A stretch of DNA of 64,000 bases from Ruminococcus sp. Phil15 (GTDB lineage: Bacteria; Bacillota; Clostridia; Oscillospirales; Ruminococcaceae): NCBI GenBank assembly GCA_001940995.1, contig MSHC01000011.1:15356-79355 (forward strand), read 5' to 3'. The notes below the pieces were generated by a model, which was not told the DNA's origin, made no database searches, and worked only from the letters and a program-made list of their open reading frames with translations. Made by a program: the position numbers and the translations under genes. This document shows positions 1 to 8,835 of the stretch, one piece after another (the stretch's first letter is position 1; each line of letters starts with the position of its first letter).

Positions 1-1
1 T

Positions 2-460
2 ACTACAACCAGCACTACTACTTCTACTACAACACCGACAAGCACTACAACTACTACAACAACCACATCTAACACAACAACAACGACTGACGGAGGTTCC
101 GTAGGCGACGACAGCGGTAGCGGTTCTTCTTCTACTACAACTACAACCGGCAGCGGCTCAACAGGCGGCGACAGCGGTAGCGGTTCTTCTACTACAACTA
201 CAACCGGCGGTATCGTGGGCGGCGGCAACGGCGGCACAACAACTACTACCACCACAACATCTGACGATGGCGGACTTACCGACGGCGGCAGCGAGAGTGG
301 CACAACGACCACTACTTCAAATGGCGGCGGACAGGTTGGCGGCGGCAGTGAAGGCGGCTCACCGCAGACAGGCGATGTTGCTCCTGCAGCTATGACGATC
401 GCAGTTGCAATGTTCGCAGTTGCAGCTATTGCAGTTCGCAACAAGAGCAAGGAAGATTAA
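2..460 (+). CDS. Surface protein, C-terminal part (5' end outside window), Thr-rich with PQTG wall anchor
   Basis: The reading frame is open from the first bases of the window, so the N-terminus and catalytic or binding domains lie upstream. What is visible is a low-complexity spacer of Thr runs alternating with Gly/Ser/Asp blocks (GGDSGSGSS-type units repeated), then SPQTGD, a hydrophobic stretch of about 20 residues and a basic tail (RNKSKED). That order matches a sortase sorting signal with PQTG in place of LPXTG. Thr-rich spacers of this kind separate domains in extracellular glycoside hydrolases and adhesins of Ruminococcus relatives, so a secreted enzyme or adhesin is likely, but the part that would decide it is missing. 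A hairpin terminator follows directly. Confidence 0.8.
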   Translation, partial: TTTSTTTSTTTPTSTTTTTTTTSNTTTTTDGGSVGDDSGSGSSSTTTTTGSGSTGGDSGSGSSTTTTTGGIVGGGNGGTTTTTTTTSDDGGLTDGGSESGTTTTTSNGGGQVGGGSEGGSPQTGDVAPAAMTIAVAMFAVAAIAVRNKSKED

Positions 461-476
461 TCCTTATAAAAAGACA

Positions 477-507
477 ATGCACTCTCAGAAATGAGGGTGC
501 ATTTTTT
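477..507 (+). terminator. Rho-independent terminator of the surface protein gene
   Basis: TGCACTCT and AGGGTGCA form an 8-bp stem (one G-T pair), followed by a run of six T. Confidence 0.8.
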
Positions 508-513
508 GCAGGA

Positions 514-549
514 AAAACGCCCAACGGAGCAATTTCCCCGTCGGGCGTT
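514..549 (-). terminator. Rho-independent terminator of the rubredoxin operon
   Basis: Read on the minus strand, a 12-bp stem (AACGCCCGACGG against CCGTTGGGCGTT, one mismatch) ends in a T run. It lies downstream of the minus-strand rubredoxin gene and converges with the terminator at 477-507. Confidence 0.75.
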
Positions 550-576
550 AAATCTGTTTTAAGTGCGGTGTTGGCT

Positions 577-738
577 TTAGTTTTCTTCACTGAAGCTGTC
601 CTTGCCTACTGAGCAAAGCGGACATTCAAAGTCTTCCGGCAAATCCTCGAACTTTGTTCCGGGAGCGATGCCGAGTTCAGGTGCGCCTGCTTCTTCGTCA
701 TATACCCAGCCGCAAACGTCGCATACATACTTTTTCAT
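577..738 (-). CDS. Rubredoxin (53 aa)
   Basis: A 53-residue one-iron electron carrier. It has the two classical CxxC knuckles: YVCDVCGW near the N-terminus and ECPLCSVGK near the C-terminus, with the usual WVYDEEAG stretch between. The start is ATG at 738, with a good ribosome site (AAAGGAG) seven bases upstream. It lies 21 bp downstream of the flavodiiron protein on the same strand and shares its terminator, so it most likely forms an operon with it and passes electrons from an NADH-rubredoxin reductase to that enzyme. This is standard for rubredoxins of anaerobes. Confidence 0.95.
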   Translation of the reverse strand: MKKYVCDVCGWVYDEEAGAPELGIAPGTKFEDLPEDFECPLCSVGKDSFSEEN

Positions 739-759
739 AGCTTAATCTCCTTTCTAAAA

Positions 760-2550
760 TTATTCAATTGGCTCAAAATCAGCTGCGCCATGCTTACAGA
801 GTGGGCAGATAAAGTCTTCCGGAAGCTCGTCCCCCTCGTAGATATATCCGCAAATCTTGCAGACAAATCCCTTCTTGCCCTCTGTTTCAGGCTTTGGCTT
901 AACATTATTGAGATAGTAGGTGTAGGTCATTGTTTCCTTATCGGAAATCACTCTAGCTTCTGTAACGGAGCAGATGAACATTCCGTGCGTGCCGAGGTCT
1001 ACATACTGCTCGACCTTGAGCGACATAAAGGAATTTATATATCTTGGAAGGAATACAAGTCCGTTATCCGAACGTAGCGGCTCGCTTCCCTCAAACTTAT
1101 TTGTATTTCTTCCGCTCCTGAAGCCGAAATCCTCAAACACGGAGAACGGCGCTTCTACCGTCAGGCAGTTGATGTTCATAACGCCTGTCTGACGTATAAC
1201 GTGGTGTGAGTAGTTATCCTTGTTTATTGTAACAGCTACTCTGTTAGGGGTATTTGTCACCTGCGTAACTGTATTCACGATAAGTCCGTTATCCTTTTTG
1301 CCGTCGTTCGAGGTCACTACATATAATCCATAGCCGATATTGAACAGGGCGGTAAGGTCGTTCTTGTTTGCTGTCGAATCCTGCTGTGCGAGATACTCTC
1401 TGCAAAGCTCTGCGGAGAGGTCGTCAAGCTGTGCCTTGCTGTCGTCATTGAGGGCAGACAAAATCTTCACCGTTATTTCGGTAAAGTTAATGTTCTTACT
1501 CTTTGCAAACATTTCCCTCATAACCTTAGCGGCGAGCGGCGCCCAGCTGCCGTTTTCAATAAGGGCAACCGTTCTGTTCTGATAATTGCGCTCGGTAAGA
1601 TGTGTGATAAACTCACGCATAAACGGGAATATTTCGGCATTATAGGTTGTTGTTGCTAGGACGAGCTTGCTGTAACGGAATGCGTCCTCGACAGCCTCCG
1701 CCATGTCGCATCTTGCTAGGTCGTTCACCACAACCTTGGGACAGCCGTTTGCCTTGAGCTTTTCAGCGAGTAGCTGTACAGCTTTCTTTGTATTGCCGTA
1801 AACGGAGGTGTACGCAATCACTATACCCTCTTCCTCAGGCTGATAGCTAGACCAGATGTTATAGAGATTAAGGTAATAGCCGAGGTTCTCCGAGAGAACA
1901 GGTCCGTGGAGCGGGCATATAGTCGTGATATCAAGACCTGCCGCCTTTTTGAGGAGAGCCTGTACCTGTGCGCCGTACTTTCCTACTATTCCGATATAAT
2001 AACGTCTTGCTTCGCACGCCCAATCCTCGTCTACGTCAAGTGCGCCGAATTTGCCGAAGCCGTCTGCCGAGAAAAGCACCTTATCACAGCTGTCGTATGT
2101 CACTATAACTTCCGGCCAATGGACCATTGGAGCGGTAACGAACGTAAGAATATGCTTGCCTAAATTAAGCGTATCTCCCTCGCCTACCACTATCTTCTTG
2201 TCGGAAAAGTCAGTTCCGAAGAAGTTCTGCATCATAGCGAACGCTTTTGCCGAGGACACTATTACGGCGTCCGGATAGGTCTTTACAAAGTTCATTATGT
2301 TTGCCGAGTGGTCAGGCTCCATGTGCTGGACAATAAGATAGTCAGGTTTTCTGCTGCCCAGGGTATTCTGGATATTGTCGAGCCACTGGTGGGTGAAATT
2401 TATATCGACTGTGTCCATAATTGCAATCTTCTCGTCGATGATTGCGTAGGAATTGTACGCCATACCGTTCGGCACAACATACTGACCTTCAAACAGGTCG
2501 ATATCGTGGTCGTTTACGCCGAGATATCTGATGTCATTTGTGATGTTCAT
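760..2550 (-). CDS. Flavodiiron protein with flavin-reductase and rubredoxin domains (596 aa)
   Basis: Reduces O2 to water or NO to N2O in the cytoplasm. Domain order: metallo-beta-lactamase-like diiron domain (about 1-240) with ligands H76-x-E78-x-D80-H81, H144, D163 and H215; flavodoxin domain (about 243-385, starting IVIAYTSVYGNT); flavin-reductase-like FMN domain (about 400-545); C-terminal rubredoxin (about 558-594, CKICGY and CPLCKH). Such four-part flavodiiron proteins can take electrons from NAD(P)H through their own flavin-reductase domain. The free rubredoxin gene 21 bp downstream offers a second electron route. All diiron ligands are present. A minus-strand promoter lies at 2667-2695. 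Confidence 0.93.
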   Translation of the reverse strand: MNITNDIRYLGVNDHDIDLFEGQYVVPNGMAYNSYAIIDEKIAIMDTVDINFTHQWLDNIQNTLGSRKPDYLIVQHMEPDHSANIMNFVKTYPDAVIVSSAKAFAMMQNFFGTDFSDKKIVVGEGDTLNLGKHILTFVTAPMVHWPEVIVTYDSCDKVLFSADGFGKFGALDVDEDWACEARRYYIGIVGKYGAQVQALLKKAAGLDITTICPLHGPVLSENLGYYLNLYNIWSSYQPEEEGIVIAYTSVYGNTKKAVQLLAEKLKANGCPKVVVNDLARCDMAEAVEDAFRYSKLVLATTTYNAEIFPFMREFITHLTERNYQNRTVALIENGSWAPLAAKVMREMFAKSKNINFTEITVKILSALNDDSKAQLDDLSAELCREYLAQQDSTANKNDLTALFNIGYGLYVVTSNDGKKDNGLIVNTVTQVTNTPNRVAVTINKDNYSHHVIRQTGVMNINCLTVEAPFSVFEDFGFRSGRNTNKFEGSEPLRSDNGLVFLPRYINSFMSLKVEQYVDLGTHGMFICSVTEARVISDKETMTYTYYLNNVKPKPETEGKKGFVCKICGYIYEGDELPEDFICPLCKHGAADFEPIE

Positions 2551-2666
2551 AAAATCTACCTCCGTTATGTTCTGTCTATAATTCTCGCCTTATTACATAT
2601 GCAACAGCGACGAGTATATTATTGCCCAAAGCATACAATATAGCCATTCGGTTTATGCTTACTTAA

Positions 2667-2695
2667 ATTATACTATATCGGTATACATCATGCAA
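2667..2695 (-). promoter_or_regulatory. Promoter of the flavodiiron-rubredoxin operon
   Basis: On the minus strand TTGCAT, 17 bases, TATAAT. Just downstream an imperfect inverted repeat (AAGCATA ... TATGCTT, 2629-2659) lies in the transcribed leader and could be an operator; no regulator is identifiable. Confidence 0.65.
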
Positions 2696-2706
2696 TAGCT
2701 TTTTAC

Positions 2707-2738
2707 AAAAAACTCACCGAATTTTTCAGTGAGTTTTC
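2707..2738 (-). terminator. Terminator of the CPBP protease gene
   Basis: On the minus strand AAAACTCAC ... GTGAGTTTT with a trailing T run, right after the stop of the gene. Confidence 0.75.
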
Positions 2739-2747
2739 AGCGCTTGC

Positions 2748-3812
2748 TTAGTTCGCCATAATAAAGCTTGTGATAAATGTGTAAGCTATTGTACACCAGT
2801 AGACGATCATAGGTACATTGAGCATTGCATACTGATATCTTTTTGCGGCCGGCAGGACGCAGTTTTCGTCCTCCGGAAGTCTGATTTTCTTGTGGTTTGC
2901 AAAGATTATAAGCAGGCCCACGAGAATGCAGAATATTGCGACTGCAAGATAGATATTCATAATAAGCTCGCTGCCGCATGCGTCCGCTATTTCAGGGATT
3001 GTAGCGACGGTATTGTTCATCATGTGGACTGCAATAGTAGGCACGACTGAATCGCTCACAACTGTAATACTGCCCATAACGAGTCCGAATGCGAAGCCTG
3101 ACGCCGCCTGAGATAAGTTTCCGTGCATAAGTCCGAATATAAGCGAGGACACAATTACCGCCATTCCCTTGCCGTAGGGCTTGAGAAGGTGGATTGCGAG
3201 TCCTCTGTAAAGGCTTTCCTCGACGATAGGTGCGACAATAATGCCGTACAGAACCTGGAAAAAGATTGCCTTTGCCGACGGCTCGGAAATCGAGAAGTCG
3301 GCTTCTGGGACTGTGATGCCGCCCTGACTCAGAAGAAGTGTGATTATGCCGATTACAAGCGAGAGAAACAGGTTTGTAAGCATTACGGGGGTAAAGCAGA
3401 CTGCCGCTGTTTTTGCCTGTCCCCTGCGGAATTTATAGATATGTGACAGCTTGATTCTGAAAACAAATCTTGCAGTAAACAGAATTACCGCAAAAGAAGC
3501 CATGACGACAAACGCTGAATACGCCATTGCAAAGGTCGTCGAACTGTCAAGCCGCTTATTTGCCTCAAAATATTCCAGCACCTTTGCCCAGCTTACAGTA
3601 ATGCTTGAAGTTCTAATGCTCACAAAGACAAAATAGAACACATACCCCATTGCCCTTATAAGAATATCATAAACTACCAAAAGTATTCCGAGTATTGAAG
3701 CGTTTTTCAGAAGCGCCTTTTTCTCACGGTTCTGCGCCTCGTACAGCATATTTGAATAGTTCATATTCATTCTGAAGTCGTTGAAATTATATCCCGAATT
3801 AAAATCATTCAT
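2748..3812 (-). CDS. CPBP-family intramembrane metalloprotease (354 aa)
   Basis: A polytopic membrane protein with about eight hydrophobic segments. It carries the three motifs of the CPBP (CAAX protease / bacteriocin-processing, 'Abi') family: EESLYR (EExxxR), FGLMH (FxxxH) and HMMNN (HxxxN/B), whose Glu and His residues form the metal site. Family members cleave membrane or prenylated substrates, or protect against bacteriocins. No bacteriocin gene is visible beside it, so the substrate is unknown. It is a single gene with its own promoter (3861-3889) and terminator. Confidence 0.85.
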   Translation of the reverse strand: MNDFNSGYNFNDFRMNMNYSNMLYEAQNREKKALLKNASILGILLVVYDILIRAMGYVFYFVFVSIRTSSITVSWAKVLEYFEANKRLDSSTTFAMAYSAFVVMASFAVILFTARFVFRIKLSHIYKFRRGQAKTAAVCFTPVMLTNLFLSLVIGIITLLLSQGGITVPEADFSISEPSAKAIFFQVLYGIIVAPIVEESLYRGLAIHLLKPYGKGMAVIVSSLIFGLMHGNLSQAASGFAFGLVMGSITVVSDSVVPTIAVHMMNNTVATIPEIADACGSELIMNIYLAVAIFCILVGLLIIFANHKKIRLPEDENCVLPAAKRYQYAMLNVPMIVYWCTIAYTFITSFIMAN

Positions 3813-3860
3813 TGCACTGTTACCTTTATAATATTAACTCTGTTTTGAACTCTAAATTCA

Positions 3861-3889
3861 ATTATAGCAGAAATACATAGCTTTTGCAA
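3861..3889 (-). promoter_or_regulatory. Promoter of the CPBP protease gene
   Basis: On the minus strand TTGCAA, 17 bases, TATAAT. Confidence 0.6.
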
Positions 3890-3934
3890 CTATTATCTAT
3901 TTGTAAATAAACAATTAAAAAAATGTTACATCTC

Positions 3935-3962
3935 TTGCGATTGCATGAGAGTATGGTATAAT
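3935..3962 (+). promoter_or_regulatory. Promoter of htpG
   Basis: TTGCGA, 16 bases, TATAAT, immediately upstream of the CIRCE operator. Confidence 0.7.
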
Positions 3963-3966
3963 AGCT

Positions 3967-3993
3967 TTAGCACTTGAAGCAAGAGAGTGCTAA
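3967..3993 (+). promoter_or_regulatory. CIRCE operator (HrcA site) of htpG
   Basis: TTAGCACTT-N9-GAGTGCTAA. This is the CIRCE consensus with a single change in the left arm, in the initially transcribed region. It implies HrcA repression of htpG together with the hrcA-grpE-dnaK operon of this window. Confidence 0.9.
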
Positions 3994-4034
3994 AAATCGT
4001 TTAATATAAAATTATATAAAGGAGCAAATTCACA

Positions 4035-5918
4035 ATGGAACAGAAACAATTCAAGTCGGAGTCGAAAAGACTTCTCGAAATGATGATTAACTCAATCTAC
4101 ACTCACAAGGAAATTTTCCTTAGAGAGATTATTTCAAATGCGAGCGACGCAATTGACAAGCTTTACTTCAAGTCGCTTACCGACACCTCGGTAGGTATGA
4201 ACAAGGAAGATTTTGAAATTCTTATCGAGGCTGACAAGGAGAACAGGCGTCTTATAATCCGTGACAACGGCATCGGTATGACAAAGGACGAGCTTGAAAA
4301 CAACCTCGGTACTATTGCGCAGAGCGGCTCTCTTGCGTTCAAGACAAGCAACGAGCTTGGCGATGACTCGCAGATCATCGGTCAGTTCGGCGTAGGCTTC
4401 TACTCAGCATTCATGGTTGCCAAGGAGGTTACAGTAAGAACAAAGGCTTACGGCAGCGAGCAGGCTTACGAATGGAAGTCCGAGGGCGTTGAGGGCTACA
4501 CGATCGACGAATGTGACAAGGAAAGCGTCGGCACGGAAATTATCCTCTCGCTCAAAGAGGACACAGACGACGAGAAGTATACAAAATATCTTGACCAGTA
4601 CCAGATTCAGTCGCTTGTAAAGAAATACTCCGACTATATCAGATTCCCTATCAAGACGGAAGTAGAGCATACTCATTATGACGAAGAGGGTAATCCGGGC
4701 GAAGTACACAAGGAAATTAAAGTAATCAATAGTATGCTTCCTCTCTGGAAGAAGAACAAGTCTGAGCTTACAGACGAGGATTACACGACATTCTACACGG
4801 ACAAGTTCGGTGATTTCTACCCGCCTGCCGCACATATTCACACCCACACAGAGGGCAGCGCAACATTCGACGCGCTTCTGTTTATACCGTCAAAGACGCC
4901 GTTCGACTACTACTCAAAGGATTTTGAAAAGGGACTCCAGCTTTACTCCTCGGGAGTTATGATTATGGAGAGGTGCGCAGACCTTATCCCTGACTATTTC
5001 AGCTTTGTAAGGGGTCTTGTTGACTCCGAAGATTTATCTCTTAATATCTCCCGTGAGCTTCTCCAGCATGACAGACAGCTAAAGATTATTGCCAAGACGC
5101 TCGAAAAGTCAATAAAGAGCGAGCTTGTCAAGATGATGAAGAACGACAGAGAAAAATACGAGGAGTTCTACTCAAACTTCGGACTTCAGTTCAAGTTCGG
5201 AATTTATCAGTCCTACGGAGCAAACAGGGATATCCTCAAAGACCTGCTTATGTTCAACAGTTCGTTCAGCGACAAAAAGACGACTCTTGACGAATATGTT
5301 TCAAGAATGAAAGAGGATCAGGAATATATCTTCTACGCTTGCGGCGACAGCGTAAAGAGGATAGAAAGTCTGCCGCAGACAGAGCTTGTAAAGGACAAGG
5401 GATACGAAATTCTCTACTTCACGGACGAGGTTGACGAATTTGCGATAAAGGTACTTATCGACTACAACGGAAAGAAATTCAAGTCTGTTTCCGACAACGA
5501 CCTTAACCTTGAAACGACCGAGGAAAAGGAAGAATCAAAGAAGCAGGCTGAGGAAAGTCAGGATATGTTCACATTTATGAAAGAGACTCTCGGCGACAAG
5601 GTCAACGAGGTAAAGCTTTCAAGCAGGCTCAAGAATGCTCCCGTATGTCTTTCAAGCAGCGGCGCTCTTTCTCTCGATATGGAAAAGGTGCTTAACGCTA
5701 TGCCGCAAAATTCAGACAAGCAGGTAAAGGCGCAGAAGGCGCTTGAGCTTAACGGCTCGCACCCTATCTTTGCAAAGCTCAAGGCTCTATACGAGAGCGA
5801 CAAGGATATGCTCGCAAAATACACAAAGCTTCTCTACTCTCAGGCGCTTCTCATTGAGGGCATAAGCATCGAGGACCCTGTTGAGCTTTCAAATATGATC
5901 TGCGACCTTATGGTATAG
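4035..5918 (+). CDS. htpG: Molecular chaperone HtpG, Hsp90 (627 aa)
   Basis: A cytoplasmic ATP-driven chaperone of full bacterial Hsp90 length. The N-terminal GHKL ATPase is intact: ISNASDAIDK near residue 35, DNGIGM at 77-82 and GQFGVGF at 116-122. The middle domain contains the SGVMIMERC stretch, and the C-terminal dimerisation domain ends in CDLMV. The start ATG has GGAG eight bases upstream. A CIRCE operator upstream puts it under HrcA, which is not universal: in Bacillus subtilis htpG is outside that regulon. The next gene starts 41 bp later and may be co-transcribed. Confidence 0.97.
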   Translation: MEQKQFKSESKRLLEMMINSIYTHKEIFLREIISNASDAIDKLYFKSLTDTSVGMNKEDFEILIEADKENRRLIIRDNGIGMTKDELENNLGTIAQSGSLAFKTSNELGDDSQIIGQFGVGFYSAFMVAKEVTVRTKAYGSEQAYEWKSEGVEGYTIDECDKESVGTEIILSLKEDTDDEKYTKYLDQYQIQSLVKKYSDYIRFPIKTEVEHTHYDEEGNPGEVHKEIKVINSMLPLWKKNKSELTDEDYTTFYTDKFGDFYPPAAHIHTHTEGSATFDALLFIPSKTPFDYYSKDFEKGLQLYSSGVMIMERCADLIPDYFSFVRGLVDSEDLSLNISRELLQHDRQLKIIAKTLEKSIKSELVKMMKNDREKYEEFYSNFGLQFKFGIYQSYGANRDILKDLLMFNSSFSDKKTTLDEYVSRMKEDQEYIFYACGDSVKRIESLPQTELVKDKGYEILYFTDEVDEFAIKVLIDYNGKKFKSVSDNDLNLETTEEKEESKKQAEESQDMFTFMKETLGDKVNEVKLSSRLKNAPVCLSSSGALSLDMEKVLNAMPQNSDKQVKAQKALELNGSHPIFAKLKALYESDKDMLAKYTKLLYSQALLIEGISIEDPVELSNMICDLMV

Positions 5919-5959
5919 CATCTCGCACTCCAACTCCCACATCGAAACGAGGTATTGAA

Positions 5960-6511
5960 TTGACAAAATCACAACAAACGGCAACAAGGAAACTTGTCCT
6001 GTCGGCATTGTTTATAGCGATCGGACTGCTTCTCCCGTTCCTGACGGGACAGATAAGAGAAATAGGAAACAAGCTTCTCCCAATGCACATTCCTGTACTG
6101 CTCTGCGGACTTGTCTGCGGCTGGCAGTACGGCGGTGCGGTCGGGTTTATTGTTCCCCTGCTGCGCTCGCTGCTGTTCGGTATGCCTATGCTCTACCCTA
6201 ACGCTATTGCTATGGCGTTTGAGCTTTGCGCATACGGATTGATTTCGGGACTTATATACTACCTTTTCAAGAATCAGAACGTTATTGCGGTGTATGCTTC
6301 CCTGATTACCGCTATGCTCGTCGGACGAATTATATGGGGCATTGCCGAAATAGTCCTGCTCAAAATTGACGGCGGAGGCTTCACGGCGAAGATGTTTATG
6401 ACCGGAGCATTTATAAATGCGGTGCCCGGAATTATAGTCCAGCTTATTCTTATCCCTGCTATAATGTCGGCGCTCAACGCTTCGGGAGTTCTTGTATACA
6501 GGCGCAGATAG
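5960..6511 (+). CDS. ECF transporter S component (183 aa)
   Basis: An integral membrane protein with about six hydrophobic segments. The LPMHIPVLLCGLVCG stretch and the Arg/Pro-rich loops around it are typical of substrate-binding S components of energy-coupling factor vitamin transporters, which dock on a shared EcfA/EcfT module encoded elsewhere. The vitamin cannot be read from sequence. The start is TTG at 5960, chosen because GAGG lies seven bases upstream and an SQQTATRKLVLSA-type N-terminus follows. It lies 41 bp behind htpG with no clear terminator between. Confidence 0.75.
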   Translation: MTKSQQTATRKLVLSALFIAIGLLLPFLTGQIREIGNKLLPMHIPVLLCGLVCGWQYGGAVGFIVPLLRSLLFGMPMLYPNAIAMAFELCAYGLISGLIYYLFKNQNVIAVYASLITAMLVGRIIWGIAEIVLLKIDGGGFTAKMFMTGAFINAVPGIIVQLILIPAIMSALNASGVLVYRRR

Positions 6512-6561
6512 GCGGTTTTCGCTTGCGTCGAAAAAAGTCGCACGATTTTTCGCAAAAACAC

Positions 6562-6590
6562 TTGACAATGCGTTTCCAATGTGATATAAT
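6562..6590 (+). promoter_or_regulatory. Promoter of the initiator tRNA
   Basis: A perfect consensus promoter: TTGACA, 17 bases, TATAAT. Confidence 0.9.
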
Positions 6591-6620
6591 GATTAAGCAC
6601 CAATCGAAAGGTGCTTATAT

Positions 6621-6696
<76 letters not shown>

Positions 6697-6700
6697 TGAC

Positions 6701-6748
6701 CGGACACCAATTTTGATACAATGAGTATCAGAGCGGGTGTCCGTTTTT
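6701..6748 (+). terminator. Terminator after tRNA-fMet
   Basis: CGGACACC pairs with GGGTGTCCG before a run of T. The loop carries AATTTTGATACAA, a sequence found again behind tRNA-Ser and at 54826. Confidence 0.8.
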
Positions 6749-6810
6749 ATTTGTCTCAGAATTGCTAAACACCATTTGCTTAATAAATATAAATCTGGGG
6801 GTAAGGAACT

Positions 6811-7899
6811 ATGAATTTAGGTATCCGCAAACATTATATAGATAATTTAAAATGGATCATACTTCTGATACTCATACCATATCATACATCACAGGCGTGG
6901 AATGTTTGGAGCGAACCCAATTATATATTTTTGGGTGGGAACAGGCTTATTAGCAGTATCATTGTCTTTTTCAGCCCATTTTTCATACCTTTGCTGTTTT
7001 TACTTGCCGGAATCAGCACAAAATACGCTCTTCAAAAAAGGACGGTGAAAGAGTATCTCGTCGAAAGAGTAAAAAAACTTCTGATACCTTTTTTGTTTGG
7101 AACGATTATCTTTATGCCCATCATGTCGTACATAGCAGATAAGTTTAACTGTTCTTACAGCGGCAGCTTTTTTCAACATTATGCCGTGTTTTATACAAAG
7201 TTTACGGATTTGACCGGTGCTGACGGAGGATTTTCGGTAGGACAATTTTGGTTCTTGTTGTACTTGCTGGTTATTTCAACTGTGAGTGTCGGAGTTTTCA
7301 CGATATTCAAAAAGGATATATCTGTAAAAGAAAAACCGCTTCCGTTTTGGCTTGTTTTTCTTTTGGGTATACCATTACCATTGTTCAGTGAATGGCTTTC
7401 CGTAGGTGGAAAAAGCCTTGTAGAGTATGCATACCTATTTTTGATTGGTTATTTTGTATTTTCTGACGATAAAACAGTAAGAAACGCAGAGAAAAATTGC
7501 TGGTTGCTTTTCGCAATTGGAATAGCCGCAACGATTCTCAATATATATCTTTTTATTTGGGCAGAAACAGAATACATTTTGCTTAACACCATTACCAAAT
7601 ATGTATCAGAGTGGATTATGATAATTGCCCTAATAGGTTTAGCAAAAAGATATTTGAATTTAAATGGAAAAGTATCAGATCATATGAGAAAAAGATCCTT
7701 TCTGTTTTATACATATCATTTTATATGGGTTGTCTTGTTCCAATACCTATTGTATACGATATGCGGAAATCGCACCTTGATTATCTTTATAGGTACATTG
7801 CTTTTGTCATATTTGACAACCTTTGCCTGCTGTGAAATAAGCATCAGAATTCCATTCTTGTGTTTGGTTACAGGGACAAAAAGCATCCCAAATAAGTAA
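6811..7899 (+). CDS. Acyltransferase-3 family membrane protein (362 aa)
   Basis: A multi-pass membrane protein with about ten hydrophobic segments. Its N-terminal RKHYIDNLKWI and the LIPYHTSQAWNV stretch holding the family's catalytic His resemble OafA/NodX-type acyltransferases (PF01757), which move acyl groups from the cytoplasm onto surface or secreted glycans and other acceptors. The acceptor is unknown. The gene is visibly richer in A/T than its neighbours, has no operon partner and sits just after a tRNA gene, which suggests acquisition by transfer. RBS GGGGG lies about nine bases before the ATG. Confidence 0.8.
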   Translation: MNLGIRKHYIDNLKWIILLILIPYHTSQAWNVWSEPNYIFLGGNRLISSIIVFFSPFFIPLLFLLAGISTKYALQKRTVKEYLVERVKKLLIPFLFGTIIFMPIMSYIADKFNCSYSGSFFQHYAVFYTKFTDLTGADGGFSVGQFWFLLYLLVISTVSVGVFTIFKKDISVKEKPLPFWLVFLLGIPLPLFSEWLSVGGKSLVEYAYLFLIGYFVFSDDKTVRNAEKNCWLLFAIGIAATILNIYLFIWAETEYILLNTITKYVSEWIMIIALIGLAKRYLNLNGKVSDHMRKRSFLFYTYHFIWVVLFQYLLYTICGNRTLIIFIGTLLLSYLTTFACCEISIRIPFLCLVTGTKSIPNK

Positions 7900-7990
7900 T
7901 GAAGCAAAACGCAGACTTTCAAACAGATAGAACGGCAAATGCGGTTTAGCTATGTTTTTCTCTTTTTAAGGCGCAGCTTTTTCGCCATAT

Positions 7991-8021
7991 AACTTCAATC
8001 CGCTGTTGACAGATTGAAGTT
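7991..8021. repeat. Perfect 10-bp inverted repeat across a -35 element
   Basis: AACTTCAATC, 11 bases, GATTGAAGTT. The spacer contains the TTGACA of the promoter at 8006-8034, so this could be an operator. The rest of the 7900-8243 gap holds no convincing protein gene. Confidence 0.5.
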
Positions 8022-8034
8022 TGTAATGTACAAT
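8006..8034 (+). promoter_or_regulatory. Strong promoter in an apparently empty intergenic region
   Basis: TTGACA, 17 bases, TACAAT. The first open gene is about 200 bases further on, at 8244. Confidence 0.6.
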
Positions 8035-8040
8035 AGAAAT

Positions 8041-8130
8041 ACAAAAGAGCCTACCGTACAGGTATGCTCTAACAGTATTATCTCATAATCGCTTTCTTGT
8101 GTCATATTTTCAGGATATGACACAAGTTTT
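8041..8130 (+). ncRNA. Possible small RNA or structured leader
   Basis: Transcription from the promoter at 8006-8034 would start near 8041. The transcript would contain a first hairpin (AGAGCCTACC / GGTATGCTCT, 8046-8070) and a perfect 11-bp hairpin at 8097-8125 (TTGTGTCATAT / ATATGACACAA) followed by GTTTT, which could end it. Alternatively it is the leader of the lipoprotein gene at 8244. This is inferred from structure only. Confidence 0.3.
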
Positions 8131-8243
8131 ACTACATCGCATAATTTCAATTCAATTGTTGACGCATTGGGGATTTATACTTGCGCAGGGAGCTTCGGTT
8201 CTTGCCATACCAACGGCGCAAATTATAGACTTAGGAGAAATAT

Positions 8244-8681
8244 ATGAAACGGATTTTTGCGGCGATAATCTGCGCAGTGCTTATAATAATATCGCTATCG
8301 TCCTGCTCCAAAAATGACGGAAGCAGCTCGGGCGAAAGCTCCATACAGCCGATATTGACGTTTTCGGCTGGTGACGTAACAGAAATAAGGATTTCTACGC
8401 TCCCGGAAATGGAGAAATACGACAAAACGGTATCCTCGGCTGACGGAATAGAAAAGGTAATCGGGTACATAAACAGTATGCCGCTTTCCTGCGACTACAG
8501 CCAAAATCCGGACGAGCTTGAAGGCGTTACAACGAATATAGTGTTCAGTCTGTCAAACGGCGCAGAGGTTAACGTTTACCAGCTTGGCAACAAGTTTATA
8601 AGGGCAGACGCAAACGAATGGTATGAGATACCGATAGAAGAAGCGCAGGAGCTGTTACGGCTGCTCGCTGAACAAAATTAA
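8244..8681 (+). CDS. Small lipoprotein of unknown function (145 aa)
   Basis: The N-terminal signal peptide ends in a lipobox LSSC with the modified Cys at position 21, followed by a Ser/Asp/Gly tether. The remaining 115 residues are soluble, rich in Glu/Asp and beta-strand-like segments (VTEIRISTLPEMEKY). I recognise no family, though short lipoproteins with this pattern are common in Clostridia. RBS AGGAG lies eight bases before ATG. It appears to be a single gene with a strong terminator after it. Confidence 0.75.
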   Translation: MKRIFAAIICAVLIIISLSSCSKNDGSSSGESSIQPILTFSAGDVTEIRISTLPEMEKYDKTVSSADGIEKVIGYINSMPLSCDYSQNPDELEGVTTNIVFSLSNGAEVNVYQLGNKFIRADANEWYEIPIEEAQELLRLLAEQN

Positions 8682-8695
8682 ACAGCAACTACTTT

Positions 8696-8727
8696 CCGCT
8701 TATGCAGCAGCATAGGCGGATTTTTTG
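8696..8727 (+). terminator. Terminator after the 8244 lipoprotein
   Basis: CCGCTTATGC / GCATAGGCGG with a four-base loop, then six T. Confidence 0.85.
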
Positions 8728-8747
8728 TCAAAATCTGCAAAAGGGTA

Positions 8748-8787
8748 TTGACAAGTGTGCTATGTTGTGATATCATTGTGATATCAT
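8748..8787 (+). promoter_or_regulatory. Promoter of the SPFH operon with tandem repeat over the -10
   Basis: TTGACA (8748), 17 bases, TATCAT (8771). An 11-base unit TGTGATATCAT occurs twice head to tail at 8766-8787. Each copy holds the palindrome TGATATCA, so this may be a regulator site. Confidence 0.6.
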
Positions 8788-8835
8788 ATAGATGTGAATT
8801 GAATACGGAGTCATAAATGACGGAAAGGGATCATT

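Noticed and set aside
8099..8317. 72-codon frame after the acyltransferase gene
   Set aside because: Starts inside the stem of a perfect hairpin, has no ribosome site and overlaps the start of the 8244 lipoprotein.
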